A stretch of DNA of 59,838 nt from Halobacillus aidingensis (GCF_900104185.1 NZ_FNIZ01000025.1:1-59838); one strand, 5' to 3'; shown: positions 18,287 to 27,690, counted from the first letter of the stretch. The notes: a model not told the origin generated them from the sequence alone. Numbers and translations: made by a program.

Positions 18287-20167
18287 TCACTTATCTTCTT
18301 CTAGCATTTCTGTTTCATTAAGATAACGTAATAAGTCGCCGTAAACGATAGAGTCTGATAATGCTAGTTCCTCTTCAGCTTGTTCGAACCCTTCAGAACA
18401 AGCATGTCCTTCTACTTCTTCACCTGTTCCTCTATCAAAACAGCTTTCTTTCACACCTACATATTCCTCGCTGGCAAAGTCCCCGTCCCGTGTAATGATC
18501 ATATCTTTCCGTTCCTCACTAAACAAGTCATGACCAAACTGAACAGGGTTTTCATCTTCTACTCCTAAAAGGTTCATAATAGTCGGGCGCAAATCAATTT
18601 GTCCACCCACCGTATCATATTTACTCGGTTCAATTCCTTCACCCAGTATTAAAAGAGGAACACGCTGAAGCTGAAACTGTTCATAGGAATTAATATCCTT
18701 ACCTAAATATTCTCCCATAGCTTTCTGGTGATTCTCTGAGATGCCAAAATGATCTCCATAAATAATCAGTAGCGTGTCATCATAGAGATCCGATTTTTTG
18801 AATTCCTCAACAAATTGTTTTAGAGCTTCGTCTTGGTAACGAATCGTTTGGAAAAAACGGTTAAGCGTTCCACTAGAAGTCTCCCCTTCTTCAATCAATT
18901 TCTTATCTTCTGGGAGAGTGAATGGATAGTGGTTAGTCAAGGTAATCATCTTGTTATAAAACGGCTGTTCCAACTCTTCCATTTTATCTAAGGAATCACT
19001 AAAGAAGTATTCATCAAGATAACCCCACCCATATGATTTTTCCTCTGTTACTTCATAATCTTCTTTTGAATAGTACTCATCATAACCAAGGGAATCATAC
19101 ATGACATTCCGATTCCAAAATGTCTTATCATTAGCATGCATATTTGTAGTGGTGTACCCCTTCTCCCCTATCACTTCAGGAGTGGCTTCATACTCGTTCC
19201 CTGAATGAGTAAAGAATGCTGCACCACGATTAAGACCATATAAGGAATTATCCAACATGAATTCAGAATCGGAGGTGCGTCCCTGTTTAACCTGATGATA
19301 AAAGTTCGTGAAGTAAGCACCTTCTTCTTTTAGGTCGTTAAAATATGGTGTAAGCTCTTGTCCGTGTAATTCATTATCCACTACAAACGTCTGGGTGCTC
19401 TCAAGGGATAATATAATTACATTTTTCCCTTCCGCGACACCCGTCATGTCGGGATTAGGCTTCACTTTTTTCTCATTTAGATAGTTAAGTGCGGGCACCA
19501 ATTCGTTGCTATCCGCAAAAGTTTTCTTCATTTCCGTTTGCCCCTGTAAAACAACATCGTAAATGTGATAATCAACTAGTCCGATGTTCTTTACTAACAA
19601 ATTGCGGTCAAATGCGCGTGTTAAAAGCTCCGTACGCTCTGTCTGAGCCCAAGCAAGATTAATTAGAAACAATGGAACTGCAATAATAGCTAATATTAGA
19701 CCTTCTTTACGTTTAGGTATGAAACGTTGGAATCTTGAAGGTTTTAAATAGATTAATAGAAATGTTGCAGCAAGCACGTCTACAAAAAGAAAAACATCTG
19801 TTGCTGAAAGAATGTTCGTAATACTTCCTCCAAGGCCTGCCAAATTTGCTACCTGTCCTAACATAGGAATCGTAATGAAATCATTATACTCACGGTAAAA
19901 TAGAACGTTAACATAAAGTAGAATGGAGCCAAGAATGTACGCAGATAATAAACCTCTGCGTCCAGCTATGAGTATTCCTAATCCGAAGAGAAAAAAGATA
20001 CTACTCAAAGGATTAAAAGCTAATATAGCAGCTTGATTCGTATTTTCTATATCTAATGTGAAAATACCACCTTGAATAAACGTCATCTTCAACCAAAACA
20101 TAGCGAAAACTATAAAATAAATCATTTTCTTGAAAGAAGCATCGCTTCCTTTCATTTTTTCAAACAT
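18287..20167 (-). CDS. LTA synthase-family membrane sulfatase/phosphoglycerol transferase
   Basis: A 626-residue protein with five N-terminal membrane segments (about residues 15-180) and an extracellular sulfatase-fold domain. It has the metal motif ILSLESTQTF (Glu), the catalytic Thr in KQGRTSDSE, and the late metal site YGDHFGISENH. This is the LtaS/YqgS/YfnI architecture that polymerises glycerol phosphate from phosphatidylglycerol, or primes that polymer. Which paralogue it is cannot be decided. It is an extra copy carried on an island next to attachment site S3. Confidence 0.9.
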   Translation of the reverse strand: MFEKMKGSDASFKKMIYFIVFAMFWLKMTFIQGGIFTLDIENTNQAAILAFNPLSSIFFLFGLGILIAGRRGLLSAYILGSILLYVNVLFYREYNDFITIPMLGQVANLAGLGGSITNILSATDVFLFVDVLAATFLLIYLKPSRFQRFIPKRKEGLILAIIAVPLFLINLAWAQTERTELLTRAFDRNLLVKNIGLVDYHIYDVVLQGQTEMKKTFADSNELVPALNYLNEKKVKPNPDMTGVAEGKNVIILSLESTQTFVVDNELHGQELTPYFNDLKEEGAYFTNFYHQVKQGRTSDSEFMLDNSLYGLNRGAAFFTHSGNEYEATPEVIGEKGYTTTNMHANDKTFWNRNVMYDSLGYDEYYSKEDYEVTEEKSYGWGYLDEYFFSDSLDKMEELEQPFYNKMITLTNHYPFTLPEDKKLIEEGETSSGTLNRFFQTIRYQDEALKQFVEEFKKSDLYDDTLLIIYGDHFGISENHQKAMGEYLGKDINSYEQFQLQRVPLLILGEGIEPSKYDTVGGQIDLRPTIMNLLGVEDENPVQFGHDLFSEERKDMIITRDGDFASEEYVGVKESCFDRGTGEEVEGHACSEGFEQAEEELALSDSIVYGDLLRYLNETEMLEEDK

Positions 20168-20542
20168 TCAATAACCTCCATTAATTGATTCGTCTGATCA
20201 ATTATCCTTATCTGTTTATACATAGAAAGCTTCGGTTGAGCAATCAAACAATTTTTATGATTGAAAGAACCCCTTTCTAGAATTTTTCCAATCATTATAA
20301 TCACTCCACTGATCCCCAGCCCATTTTAACTAAATTATTTATAACCATATATAACAGATTAATTTATGAACCAATGAATTGCAATCTTTTTCTTTCAATG
20401 TCTCTTAATAAGTCATGGAATCTTACTATTTAATAATTACCCCCATAATTCCCCGAAAGTTCTAAGGGCAGTAATGAACACCACAGGTGCTCATTAGGCA
20501 ATCTAAAAGATCCCTAGACAAATCCACTTCTCCAAAATAAAA
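20168..20542. other. Intergenic region, no gene seen
   Basis: This AT-rich stretch between the LTA-synthase-like gene and site S3 has no ORF with a ribosome binding site. It contains the promoter region of the LTA-synthase-like gene. Confidence 0.4.
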
Positions 20543-20575
20543 AGCCTCCCAACCGTTTTGTTGAGAGGCTATTTT
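20543..20575. terminator. Hairpin terminator next to attachment site S3
   Basis: AGCCTCCCAA and TTGAGAGGCT pair around a short loop, with flanking A and T runs. It is related to the hairpin at 9592-9632 before site S2. Confidence 0.75.
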
Positions 20576-20605
20576 ATACCTATATTTAGTTTTGAATGGC
20601 AAAAG

Positions 20606-20833
20606 GTATGTCATTCAGAAGCTTAACAGGGCTATAAACCCCTTCACTAAATGGTTTAGGGCGTTATTACATCATGCCGCCCATACTTGAATGAGTTTTC
20701 CTACACTTTTTCGCCCCATTAATTTCCTCAATTTGGTTAAACTACATCACAAAAAACAGAACATATATTCGTTTCACTTCGGTAAACTTTTCCGATTCGT
20801 GAGGTTTTTTGTGAGGTCTGAAAACCTCACAAA
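20606..20833 (-). repeat. groEL-3'-like attachment site S3
   Basis: The core at 20667-20685 is identical to S1 over 19 bases and ends in TAA-TAA on the minus strand. To the left, GTATGTCA (20606-20613) matches the doubled arm repeat at 9846-9865, pairing the two ends of the second island. To the right, about 150 bp repeat the S1 flank, including a LexA-like motif at 20759-20771 and the doubled GTGAGGTTTT element. Confidence 0.68.
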
Positions 20834-20920
20834 CGCCCTTTAACAGAAAAAATTAATTAACAAGTATCTTTTTAACCAAGACACCCGTAATTAACAGATA
20901 TTCTGTAATGCTAATAATCT

Positions 20921-21391
20921 TTATTCAAGTGTAAGAACTAATTCTGCTACATCTTCACCACGTGCGTTAGAAAACCCACCATCTTCACCATAGATAGTAA
21001 AACCACATTTCTCCAGTACCTTGAGTGACCTAATATTGTCTTTGGCAACACGGGCATAAAGTGGACGAATGGTAACTTGTTTTAAAAATTCTCTTAAAGC
21101 ATTGGTAGCTATTCCTTTGCCCCAGTATTCTTTTCCTATCCAGTAGCTAATTCCTGGTACGCCGAACTGCTCGAAACATAGAACATTTCCAGCAACATTA
21201 TTTTGAACAATGATCGTTTGCTTGATGATGTCTTTATCCTCCAGAATTTTATTCCAATGGGTTAAGAAACTGCTCCAATCCCCCGGGTCCTTACTTGTAA
21301 ATGCCGCCATATAATTTGCATCCCGATCCTGTTGGTGTTTGAAGAAAACCGGAAGGTCATCTTCAATTACGCTTCGAAGCATTATTTGCAC
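20921..21391 (-). CDS. GNAT family N-acetyltransferase
   Basis: A 156-residue RimJ/RimL-like acetyltransferase. It begins LRSVIEDDLPVFFKHQQD, with acetyl-CoA motif A at ISYWIGKEYWGKGIATNAL and ending motif DNIRSLKVLEKCGFTIYGE. The start is GTG 21391, or ATG nine bases later. The substrate is unknown. It is the first gene of the minus-strand single-gene stretch. Confidence 0.88.
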   Translation of the reverse strand: MQIMLRSVIEDDLPVFFKHQQDRDANYMAAFTSKDPGDWSSFLTHWNKILEDKDIIKQTIIVQNNVAGNVLCFEQFGVPGISYWIGKEYWGKGIATNALREFLKQVTIRPLYARVAKDNIRSLKVLEKCGFTIYGEDGGFSNARGEDVAELVLTLE

Positions 21392-21615
21392 ACCAAAATT
21401 TCCCCCTTGTAATTTACTAATTTAAGTAAACGTATTTCACGTTATCCTTTAAATCGCCCTATCCTTCTAATTCAACTTGCCCTTATGTAGAATAACTTCT
21501 GGATTATAACCCAAAAACCTCCATAAAATTCGCACAAAAGAGGAGTAAGTACTCTTAGATTCAACAAATTTAAGAAGTCTCTATTACAAGGTAATCCACT
21601 TAATAATTAGACCAA

Positions 21616-21723
21616 TATCTTGAAACTAAACTTCCACCACACCAGTTCCCAAGTACACAAAAGGGAGACGATTTCTTTTTTAGATAATCGCCCCCGATTG
21701 TTTAAAAATCAGTTTCAAGATAA
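21616..21723 (-). repeat. Cassette repeat, long form, 3' of the SRPBCC gene
   Basis: The outer arms ATATCTTGAAACT and AGTTTCAAGATA enclose a second element, GGGAGACGATT to AATCGCCCCC. This two-level structure gives the clearest full copy of the repeat. Confidence 0.65.
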
Positions 21724-21822
21724 TAAAGACCCTTTGGTACAGAGCTAGACTGTAAAGAGGAAATAGGAAACAGAAACACTTGGATATTTGAAATCCAAGC
21801 GTTTCTGTTTTAATCATGCAAA

Positions 21823-22143
21823 TTAAAGGGAAGCAAAAGCTTCTTTATAATATTCTCTTAAATCAACTGCATTGTCTTTCCATTCAACTGGTTCCCCATG
21901 GACAATCTGGTCAAGGGCATCCAGACACCTGTGCCATCCTGCAGCGGTATTAACTGTCCATGAATCGTCGTCAAAAGTATGGGTGAAAATCATTTTACAT
22001 CCTTCACCTTCTTTTTGGAATGAAATTTGCAACAAATCATCTACTTCACGGAATTCGAAGATATGGGGTTTTTCTAATTCCGTTATGATCGCTTCATATG
22101 TCGATCCTTCCCCGTAGTCAAAGGAAACTCCCCTATCCATCAC
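21823..22143 (-). pseudogene. SRPBCC/AHSA1-like protein, N-terminally truncated
   Basis: A 106-residue frame with the second half of an AHSA1/START-type ligand-binding domain (HIFEFREVDDLLQISFQKEG; FTHTFDDDSWTVNTAAGWHRC). The family usually has about 150 residues, and the first 40-50, including the start of the beta-sheet, are missing. The reading frame begins right where a cassette repeat (22149-22208) abuts, and no ribosome binding site is seen. The loss therefore coincides with a repeat boundary. Confidence 0.7.
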
Positions 22144-22148
22144 ATTAA

Positions 22149-22208
22149 GAAAGGGGCAATTTTTTTAATTCAGAATTGCCCCCAATTCATGAAGACTTGA
22201 AATCAAGA
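22149..22208 (-). repeat. Cassette repeat
   Basis: It has an inner hairpin GGGGCAATT/AATTGCCCC followed by the tail GAAGACTTGAAATCAAGATA. The same tail, with 200 bp of following sequence, recurs at 29705. Confidence 0.65.
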
Positions 22209-22380
22209 TACCTTAATTATTCTTTAATCCTCTAAAACACGTTTACATTAAATCAGTATTGTACTAAAATTTATACTAATCTAATTTTCTCACTTTTCAA
22301 CCAATTTGGTGAGAATATATAGAAAATGACCAACCCGATCAAGGACTCCGCTTAATATATAAGTGGAGTCCTTGATCATT
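22176..22380. repeat. About 200-bp duplicated block (copy 1)
   Basis: It starts within a cassette repeat and ends with a hairpin AAGGACTCC/GGAGTCCTT. The whole block recurs, diverged, at about 29710-29915. It holds no ORF. The hairpin can act as terminator for the 22501-22911 gene. Confidence 0.65.
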
Positions 22381-22424
22381 GTATAGGAAATCAGTTTAAG
22401 AACATTTCTTTGAGGTCTACTCCT

Positions 22425-22470
22425 GATAAGTCCCCCGTTTCATGAAGACACACATCGAGATATATCTTAT
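22425..22470 (-). repeat. Cassette repeat, partial
   Basis: CCCCCGTTTCATGAAGAC followed by ATCGAGATA, just 3' of the next minus-strand gene. Confidence 0.55.
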
Positions 22471-22500
22471 ATTTTACTTTAGGACTCTTAGTGGAGGATT

Positions 22501-22911
22501 TTAATTTTGCCTTCCATCAAGTGACCGAATAAATAAAAGACCTGAAAAGGCTGTAAGAAGAATTTGAGTTTCTGGCACTTGAAACATTTCGATAAAAAAC
22601 GGAAGATCAAGACTAAACCATTTCACCCAATAAACTCTAGGTATAAAACTTATAATTGCTAATATAATAGATGGGATTATTATCCAATTTACTTTAATTC
22701 GCTTCTCAAAAATAATATTGTATAATGCTTTCCACCCCATCAAAATACCAAATAAAAATGCCCATAAAGACATTGTCATGAGAAGAGTGAAGCTGTCTTC
22801 TGATGCTCTCTGCATTGCTGTTTGAAGTTCATGATAGTTACCTATCATTAAATAAAGCAAACCCACCATACCTAAAATTACTGCTAAAGCACCTAATGTT
22901 TTTTTAAGAAT
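22501..22911 (-). CDS. Small integral membrane protein with an unusual start
   Basis: About 136 residues with four hydrophobic segments. The first is LGALAVILGMVGLLYLM; later ones are MTMSLWAFLFGILMGW, IIIPSIILAIISF and ILLTAFSGLLF. No known family was recognised. A strong GGAGG (22919-22923) stands 7 bases before an ATT codon at 22911, whose frame gives a normal membrane N terminus (LKKTLGALA). The first ATG (22869) lies inside the first helix and has no ribosome binding site. Either ATT is used, as in infC, or an ATG was mutated. Confidence 0.6.
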   Translation of the reverse strand: MLKKTLGALAVILGMVGLLYLMIGNYHELQTAMQRASEDSFTLLMTMSLWAFLFGILMGWKALYNIIFEKRIKVNWIIIPSIILAIISFIPRVYWVKWFSLDLPFFIEMFQVPETQILLTAFSGLLFIRSLDGRQN

Positions 22912-22970
22912 AGTAAAACCTCCTGTAAAAATAACTACGTTTTTATAAAGCAGAATGTTTCAAATTACTT

Positions 22971-23085
22971 ATTCTGCCTCGTCAGTTAAAAAGCCAATGT
23001 TCCGATATTTATTGCTCTTATGTAAAAAAGGGCGATTACTCTATTGAGCAATTGCCCCCGTTTCTTTAAGAATCGAATTCGAGAT
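22971..23085 (-). repeat. Cassette repeat, long form
   Basis: An inner hairpin GGGCGATTACTC/GAGCAATTGCCCCC is followed by a tail ending ATCGAATTCGAGATA. To its left is a TTCTGCC-TCGTCAGTTAA motif that recurs in other long copies. Confidence 0.7.
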
Positions 23086-23138
23086 ATAATTTAAGGAGTC
23101 TTATACTTTAACACCCGTTTGTTGAAGAAGCATTTTTA

Positions 23139-23375
23139 TTAACCAAAGATATTCGCAATGTTCTTTACGATATAAATCGAAAGTAAAATTGCAAATGGGA
23201 AAAGAACAACAAGAATGATTGTGAAAGTTATCTTACTCTTATATGTCTTCATTTCTTGAAGTTGTCTCCTGAAATCATCTTTATCACTTAAATAGATAGA
23301 AGAAAATACAATAATCCCTATTAAGAGTAAAGGCAGAATAAATTCATAAAAAGCTGTTAAAATCTCTTTCACCAC
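23139..23375 (-). CDS. Small two-helix membrane protein (78 aa)
   Basis: Two hydrophobic segments (about residues 12-28 and 49-72) separated by a charged, helical linker (DKDDFRRQLQEMKTYKSK). No family recognised. It lies between two cassette repeats as a single-gene unit. Confidence 0.55.
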   Translation of the reverse strand: MVKEILTAFYEFILPLLLIGIIVFSSIYLSDKDDFRRQLQEMKTYKSKITFTIILVVLFPFAILLSIYIVKNIANIFG

Positions 23376-23434
23376 ACTTCAAGTTGTTCTTTAAACTCTT
23401 GCATCCGTTAGTTGAAGACGAACCGAGTAATTCA

Positions 23435-23731
23435 CTACCAAAGAGGTTCTTCTTCATTCGATAATTCTATTAGAAACGGAAAAATTCCCATTATAGATAA
23501 ACCAAAAACAAGGTAAATTCCGACTAAAAGGTAAGGTGAGATATCAAATAGATTTAGAAGAATAATAAAAGGAGTGAGAAGGGTTACAACTGCACTTCTT
23601 TTCCTGGCTCGCTTGGTATAATACTGCTTTTCTCCACAGTGCGGACATTCCATAGCAGTACCTAATGTAAACATCTATTTAAACGTTTGTTTCCAACTCC
23701 ATTCTCTGTCGCAATTTTGACAAGTTGGCAT
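23435..23731 (-). pseudogene. CXXC-20-CXXC family membrane protein with in-frame stop
   Basis: From ATG 23731 the frame reads MPTCQNCDREWSWKQTFK, then TAG, then continues MFTLGTAMECPHCGEKQYYT and two membrane helices. The two CxxC pairs about 20 residues apart, followed by helices, are the TIGR04104 (cxxc_20_cxxc) pattern of Bacillaceae. The TAG replaces one residue between the two pairs. GGGAG precedes ATG 23731, so the full gene was once translated from there. The downstream 79-residue frame alone has lost one zinc pair. Confidence 0.78.
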
Positions 23732-23744
23732 CTGCTCCCACCGC

Positions 23745-23835
23745 TTTCTTGTTAAACTATTCTGCTTCTATAGTTGAACAAGAGTGCGATTCCTTATTCA
23801 AGGAAAGCACCCCATTTGTTTAATAAATCAAACTT
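23745..23835 (-). repeat. Cassette repeat, degenerate long form
   Basis: TTCTGCTTCTATAGTTGAAC, then GTGCGATTCC with CACCCCATTTGTTTAA. It follows the pattern of the other long copies without the final CGAGATA arm. Confidence 0.5.
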
Positions 23836-23854
23836 GTTTATATAACTAACCTCT

Positions 23855-24111
23855 TCATATATCCCCATTTTTCAAAGCTTCCTTTGCTTTGGAAACTTCG
23901 GTTGGGTTAACCTTTAATTTTATGATAGGCGATACGTGACCCGTTTCTACTTGGAGATGGGGAGAAGCCATTCCTTCAATTTCTTTAACAAAGTTTTCCC
24001 AGCATCTTGCAAAATCTGTTGTACTTTTAAAGAATCTCCCGAATTTCTTGTTATGTGAACAACTACTTTGCTTTTACCAAGAACATCTAATATGAATTCA
24101 AAAATAGCCAT
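23855..24111 (-). pseudogene. Unknown small protein, frameshifted
   Basis: From ATG 24111 the frame gives MAIFEFILDVLGKSKVVVHI and TRNSGDSLKVQQILQDAG, then shifts near 23995. The other frame continues NFVKEIEGMASPHLQVETG and IIKLKVNPTEVSKAKEALK to a stop at 23855. Both halves look like real protein, about 85 residues in all. I do not recognise the family. The open frame upstream of 24111 runs into repeat sequence and is probably not coding. Confidence 0.5.
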
Positions 24112-24221
24112 ACACCCTAACCCCCAAATAATTTTTCTTATTAAACAATCCTGCTTCTTTAGTACAATATTTCCACCCTTCAACACTAACATAATATTCC
24201 AAATTCACTATTGAATTTTTC

Positions 24222-24285
24222 AATAAGAAAAGACGATCAAATTGGATGATCGCCTTGTTTAACTCTTGCACCCAATAGTTTAAGA
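24222..24285 (-). repeat. Cassette repeat, degenerate
   Basis: GACGATCAAATTGGATGATCGCC hairpin region followed by TGCACCCAATAGTTTAAG, directly at the 3' end of the next gene. Confidence 0.5.
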
Positions 24286-24630
24286 TTAGTTTTTCGTATC
24301 TCTCAAGAATTCAATAGCTTTTTCAACGTCATAAGTTTTTAATTTTAGTTTTTTAAACTCCCCACCCCCCGTTTCAAAAATAAACACTGCTGGGGCTTTT
24401 TTGATTTCATAATCAGGATACTTATTTTGGACTTGTTCTAAACTTGTTAGGTATTCCATCTCAACAACCAAGTGTTCTATATTAACAAATTCAGCAATCG
24501 TACCGCTTATATTATTTTCTCCTTCAACAACAAGAACATAATACTTCGCTCCATCATTCTGACTAGATGAACAACCTAATATAAATAAACTAAATATCGT
24601 AGCTAACATAACTAAAATGATTTTCTTCAC
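24286..24630 (-). CDS. Small lipoprotein
   Basis: A 114-residue secreted lipoprotein. It has a basic start, a hydrophobic segment and lipobox LFILGCSS (Cys at about residue 20), then a small domain with LTSLEQVQNKYPDYEIKKAP and AVFIFETGGGEFKKL that resembles a thioredoxin-like strand order without CxxC. Function unknown. A decayed relative of its C-terminal half lies at 38807-38879, beside catalase. It is flanked by repeats on both sides. Confidence 0.72.
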   Translation of the reverse strand: MKKIILVMLATIFSLFILGCSSSQNDGAKYYVLVVEGENNISGTIAEFVNIEHLVVEMEYLTSLEQVQNKYPDYEIKKAPAVFIFETGGGEFKKLKLKTYDVEKAIEFLRDTKN

Positions 24631-24649
24631 GTTATCCCCCTTTTTGCCT

Positions 24650-24722
24650 ATTGAACATTACTGCGTCTTTAGCACAAGAAGCGACTGCTTTTGTTCAGCA
24701 ATCGCCCCCTTTAGCGAAATAA
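24650..24722 (-). repeat. Cassette repeat, long form without final arm
   Basis: TTACTGCGTCTTTAGCACAA, then AAGCGACTGC...GCAATCGCCCCCTTTAGC. Confidence 0.55.
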
Positions 24723-24725
24723 ATT

Positions 24726-24935
24726 TCAGAGAAAAATTACAATAAATAACAATCCTACACCTATAAGAAGTCCTCCAATTAGCTCATAATTGTCCAGCAA
24801 AAAGAAGAATTTACTTTTATTTTTAAAATCGTAAGAAACTAACCTTTTTCTTAACCAAAATCCAAAAATGATAGTAAAAAGTAGTCCAAAAAGAAGTAAC
24901 ATTGGAGTATTTTTTATATCGGTCCCACTATCCAA
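24726..24935 (-). CDS. Small two-helix membrane protein (69 aa)
   Basis: Two hydrophobic segments (LLLFGLLFTIIFGFWL and LIGGLLIGVGLLFIVIFL) joined by a basic loop. It starts MDSGTDIKNTP. No clear family. It is a single-gene unit between repeats. Confidence 0.5.
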   Translation of the reverse strand: MDSGTDIKNTPMLLLFGLLFTIIFGFWLRKRLVSYDFKNKSKFFFLLDNYELIGGLLIGVGLLFIVIFL

Positions 24936-24991
24936 ATTTCACACCATCCAATCAAGAATGTTACACCATATAAGTTTCGTTCATTTTGCAT

Positions 24992-25060
24992 CCTTATTCA
25001 ACACTACTGCTGCGTTAGTTGAACAAGAATTGCTTTTTCTTTATTGAAGTAAAGTTAGCA
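24992..25060 (-). repeat. Cassette repeat, left part, split by the group II intron
   Basis: TACTGCTGCGTTAGTTGAAC and AGAATTGCTTTTTC...AGCAA form the left side of a long-form repeat. The right side resumes at 27691 after the intron. Confidence 0.65.
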
Positions 25061-27690
25061 ATAGGTAAGCGTTTGAGGTTATCTCCGGCTTTTCCCCTGC
25101 TCCACACCGAACGTGCTAGTTTCCCAGCATTCGGCGTTCCATCTAAAGGTGTGTACTACATTATAAGTTCCTTTGTTACTCTTCGAGACTGGATGCGTCG
25201 ATCCCTTCCACCCCACATACCTTTCGGTATTGATTGATTTTATCTAAGATCAATCGATTCTGTGGTAATTGGTTAAGATAAAACTTTATCTTCTCTATAT
25301 CTTTTACATGAATCAGTCGATGAATATCCTTATGAAGAATACGCAGGTTTTGAAATTGATCGCTTCCTCCAAGATTCTTTGGCACATAGTGGTGACAATG
25401 AACATCTGAAGCGTGAAGATATTCGCCTGTAATTTCGCATTTCCCCATCTTCATACTATACCGACTAATACGATTATCCAGGTATTCGACACTTCGATTC
25501 GGTAAAGAAGACTTCATTAAATGTCCAATTTCTTTCTGGATATCCGGGCGAAGACTTTTGTGTATCTGTTCTCTGCCTTTCTTCGTGTAAAGCGAAAGCT
25601 TTGAACTGAAGCTCATCGCATGAAATGTTTTCACATTTCCGATGGGAAATAGATACGTACCATTGATATAGATCGTTTTTGTTCCTAAACTAAAGGTTCT
25701 CTTATAAAAAGGCGGTGGCTTAAAAGGATGTTTTAGCGTTCCAACCGGTCGAAGGCGGTTCACTAAAAATGGTTTAAGATCGTAAGCAAGACGTGAAAAC
25801 ACGAGACTTACATGAGTAGCTCGCTTAAAGTATTGGTGAAGTCCTAGAACAAAGCTATTGTAACGATGAATATTCTCAGCAGAAGGCGAAGCTTTCATTC
25901 TTCGAATGAGTTTCTTCGCTTCCTGTTTGATTTTCTCGCTTTTTGAAGAAATGACCCCAGTATGGGCCACTCGTTTCTTTCCCTTTTTATTCGCACGAAT
26001 GTTGAACCCTAAGAACTCAGATTCTCGTTTTCTTAAGTTTACAATTTGAGATTTCTCTGGTGAGATGTCCAGCTTCAAACGCTCTTTGAGGTACAGACGT
26101 ACCGCATGGTACCACCTCTGCGCTGTCTTTCCATCCCGACACAGAATTTTAAAGTCATCAGCATACCTGACCAGATATCCTTGTTTCAAATTCGTTTGTT
26201 TTCTCGCTCGCCTTCTTGCATCATCTGAACTGTAGGATTTCGTCAGGGGAAATACTTCCCACTGGTCTGCAACCCATTGGTCTAGATCATTTAAGACGAC
26301 ATTAGAAAGAAGGGGAGATAAGATTCCACCTTGTGGTGAACCCTTATCGGGCACACCTTCACCATCTATTTCCGATGTAATCATTTTAGAAATACATGCC
26401 AATACCTTTCGGTCTTGGATGCCGATATTCCAGAGTTGCTTCTTTAATAGGCGATGATTTACGTTATCAAAGAAACTTTTAATATCTACATCAACGACGT
26501 AATGAAGTTGACTATGGTTAATCAAGAACTGTATCCTTGCCATAGCATGATGAGCAGACCGCAGGGGTCTGAAACCGTAGCTATGTTTGAAGAATTGAGA
26601 TTCTACAATCGGTTCGAGAACTTGTTTGAAGCATTGTTGGATCACTCGATCCAAGATGCATGGAATCCCTAGAGGTCTCCATTTTCCATTCTCTTTTTGA
26701 ATCCATTCTCTTCGAACCTTCTTCGGGTGATAGTTTCTAAGTTTGGTTCGGACTTCGTTTACCAGATCTTTCTCGGATAGCTCTTTCATGTCATCGATGG
26801 TCTTCCCATCGGTTCCTGGTGTTTTTGATCCCTTATTGGTTTTAATCATGCGAAAAGCGAGCAGGATGTTTTCTCTCGATATGATGGTTTCATATAAATG
26901 AGAGAACGCATTTCCCTGACTCGCTTTTTCATGAAGATCCGTAAAGGTCTCCGTCATATTATAATAATCCCAGTTTCGCAGCGTTGACACTGTGGCATCC
27001 CTCCTTTGGAGTGATGTTCCCACGTTCCTACCCGATCGGTGCCATTCACGTTAGGAAAATAATCGTTCCATACTCTAGACTTGGGGCTATTCCTTCACTT
27101 CCATTACAGAAGTTTCATCAGTCATTCCCCTACCCTCACAAGGATAAATGCTTTTCAGCATGGCTTTATAGCAACCGTTTCAGGTGACAGCCTTTGATTC
27201 AACGTCCCTTGCTTTCCAAGTACCCTACAACGTAGCTATCCATACTAGACGTAGATGCTTCCTATAAGCCTGTGAGCTCGATACCGCCATCGTTCGGTAT
27301 AGCGTCTTTCAGAGGGGGCAGTTTTACTCCACACCACTCACGTCATCGTAAGATGACACGTAAGTTTCCTTACGTTCGAAACTATAGACCCTTACCTTCG
27401 GAAGTTCGTCAGTTCCTATCTCAAAGAACGATTCTCACCCTATCTAGTTTTACAGCCGTGAGGCATATCCGTCGGCATACCTTAATTATGGCTTCAGCCT
27501 TCGTTCTGCCCAATCTACCTGTGCTTCACACCCTAAGACCTGTCCGTCTTAACGCATGCAGGAGTGTTGACGGGATGGTTTCAGGAAACATGGATCCTTC
27601 ATTCCCACCCTCCGTTGTACAGTTGAAATTTAATGAAATAAACTTCCTGCCTTTCACGCTGAAAAGCGTTTATAGCAGAACTTGTCGCGC
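25061..27690 (-). mobile_element. Group II intron inserted in a cassette repeat
   Basis: On the minus strand it begins GCGCGACAAG at 27690, a GUGYG-type 5' end with one change. It has about 670 bases of RNA before the ORF, encodes a maturase (27023-25176), and closes with domain V/VI-like helices (CGCCGAATGC/GCACGTTCGGTG, about 25110-25150), ending near 25061. Flanking exons rejoin to a cassette repeat: GCAA on the left and GCCCCC on the right, as in intact copies. Boundaries are good to a few bases. Confidence 0.85.
25176..27023 (-). CDS. ltrA: Group II intron reverse transcriptase/maturase with HNH endonuclease
   Basis: A 615-residue LtrA-type protein. RT blocks include RRPLGIP-like GKWRPLGIPCILDRV, SYGFRPLRSAHHA, the GSPQGGILSPLLSNV block and catalytic YADD. 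A maturase (X) domain follows, and a C-terminal HNH module (CEITGEYLHASDVHCHHYVP...NLRILHKDIHRLIH) ends the protein. It supports splicing and retrohoming of the surrounding intron. The frame is intact, so the intron may be active. Confidence 0.95.
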   Translation of the reverse strand: MGTSLQRRDATVSTLRNWDYYNMTETFTDLHEKASQGNAFSHLYETIISRENILLAFRMIKTNKGSKTPGTDGKTIDDMKELSEKDLVNEVRTKLRNYHPKKVRREWIQKENGKWRPLGIPCILDRVIQQCFKQVLEPIVESQFFKHSYGFRPLRSAHHAMARIQFLINHSQLHYVVDVDIKSFFDNVNHRLLKKQLWNIGIQDRKVLACISKMITSEIDGEGVPDKGSPQGGILSPLLSNVVLNDLDQWVADQWEVFPLTKSYSSDDARRRARKQTNLKQGYLVRYADDFKILCRDGKTAQRWYHAVRLYLKERLKLDISPEKSQIVNLRKRESEFLGFNIRANKKGKKRVAHTGVISSKSEKIKQEAKKLIRRMKASPSAENIHRYNSFVLGLHQYFKRATHVSLVFSRLAYDLKPFLVNRLRPVGTLKHPFKPPPFYKRTFSLGTKTIYINGTYLFPIGNVKTFHAMSFSSKLSLYTKKGREQIHKSLRPDIQKEIGHLMKSSLPNRSVEYLDNRISRYSMKMGKCEITGEYLHASDVHCHHYVPKNLGGSDQFQNLRILHKDIHRLIHVKDIEKIKFYLNQLPQNRLILDKINQYRKVCGVEGIDASSLEE

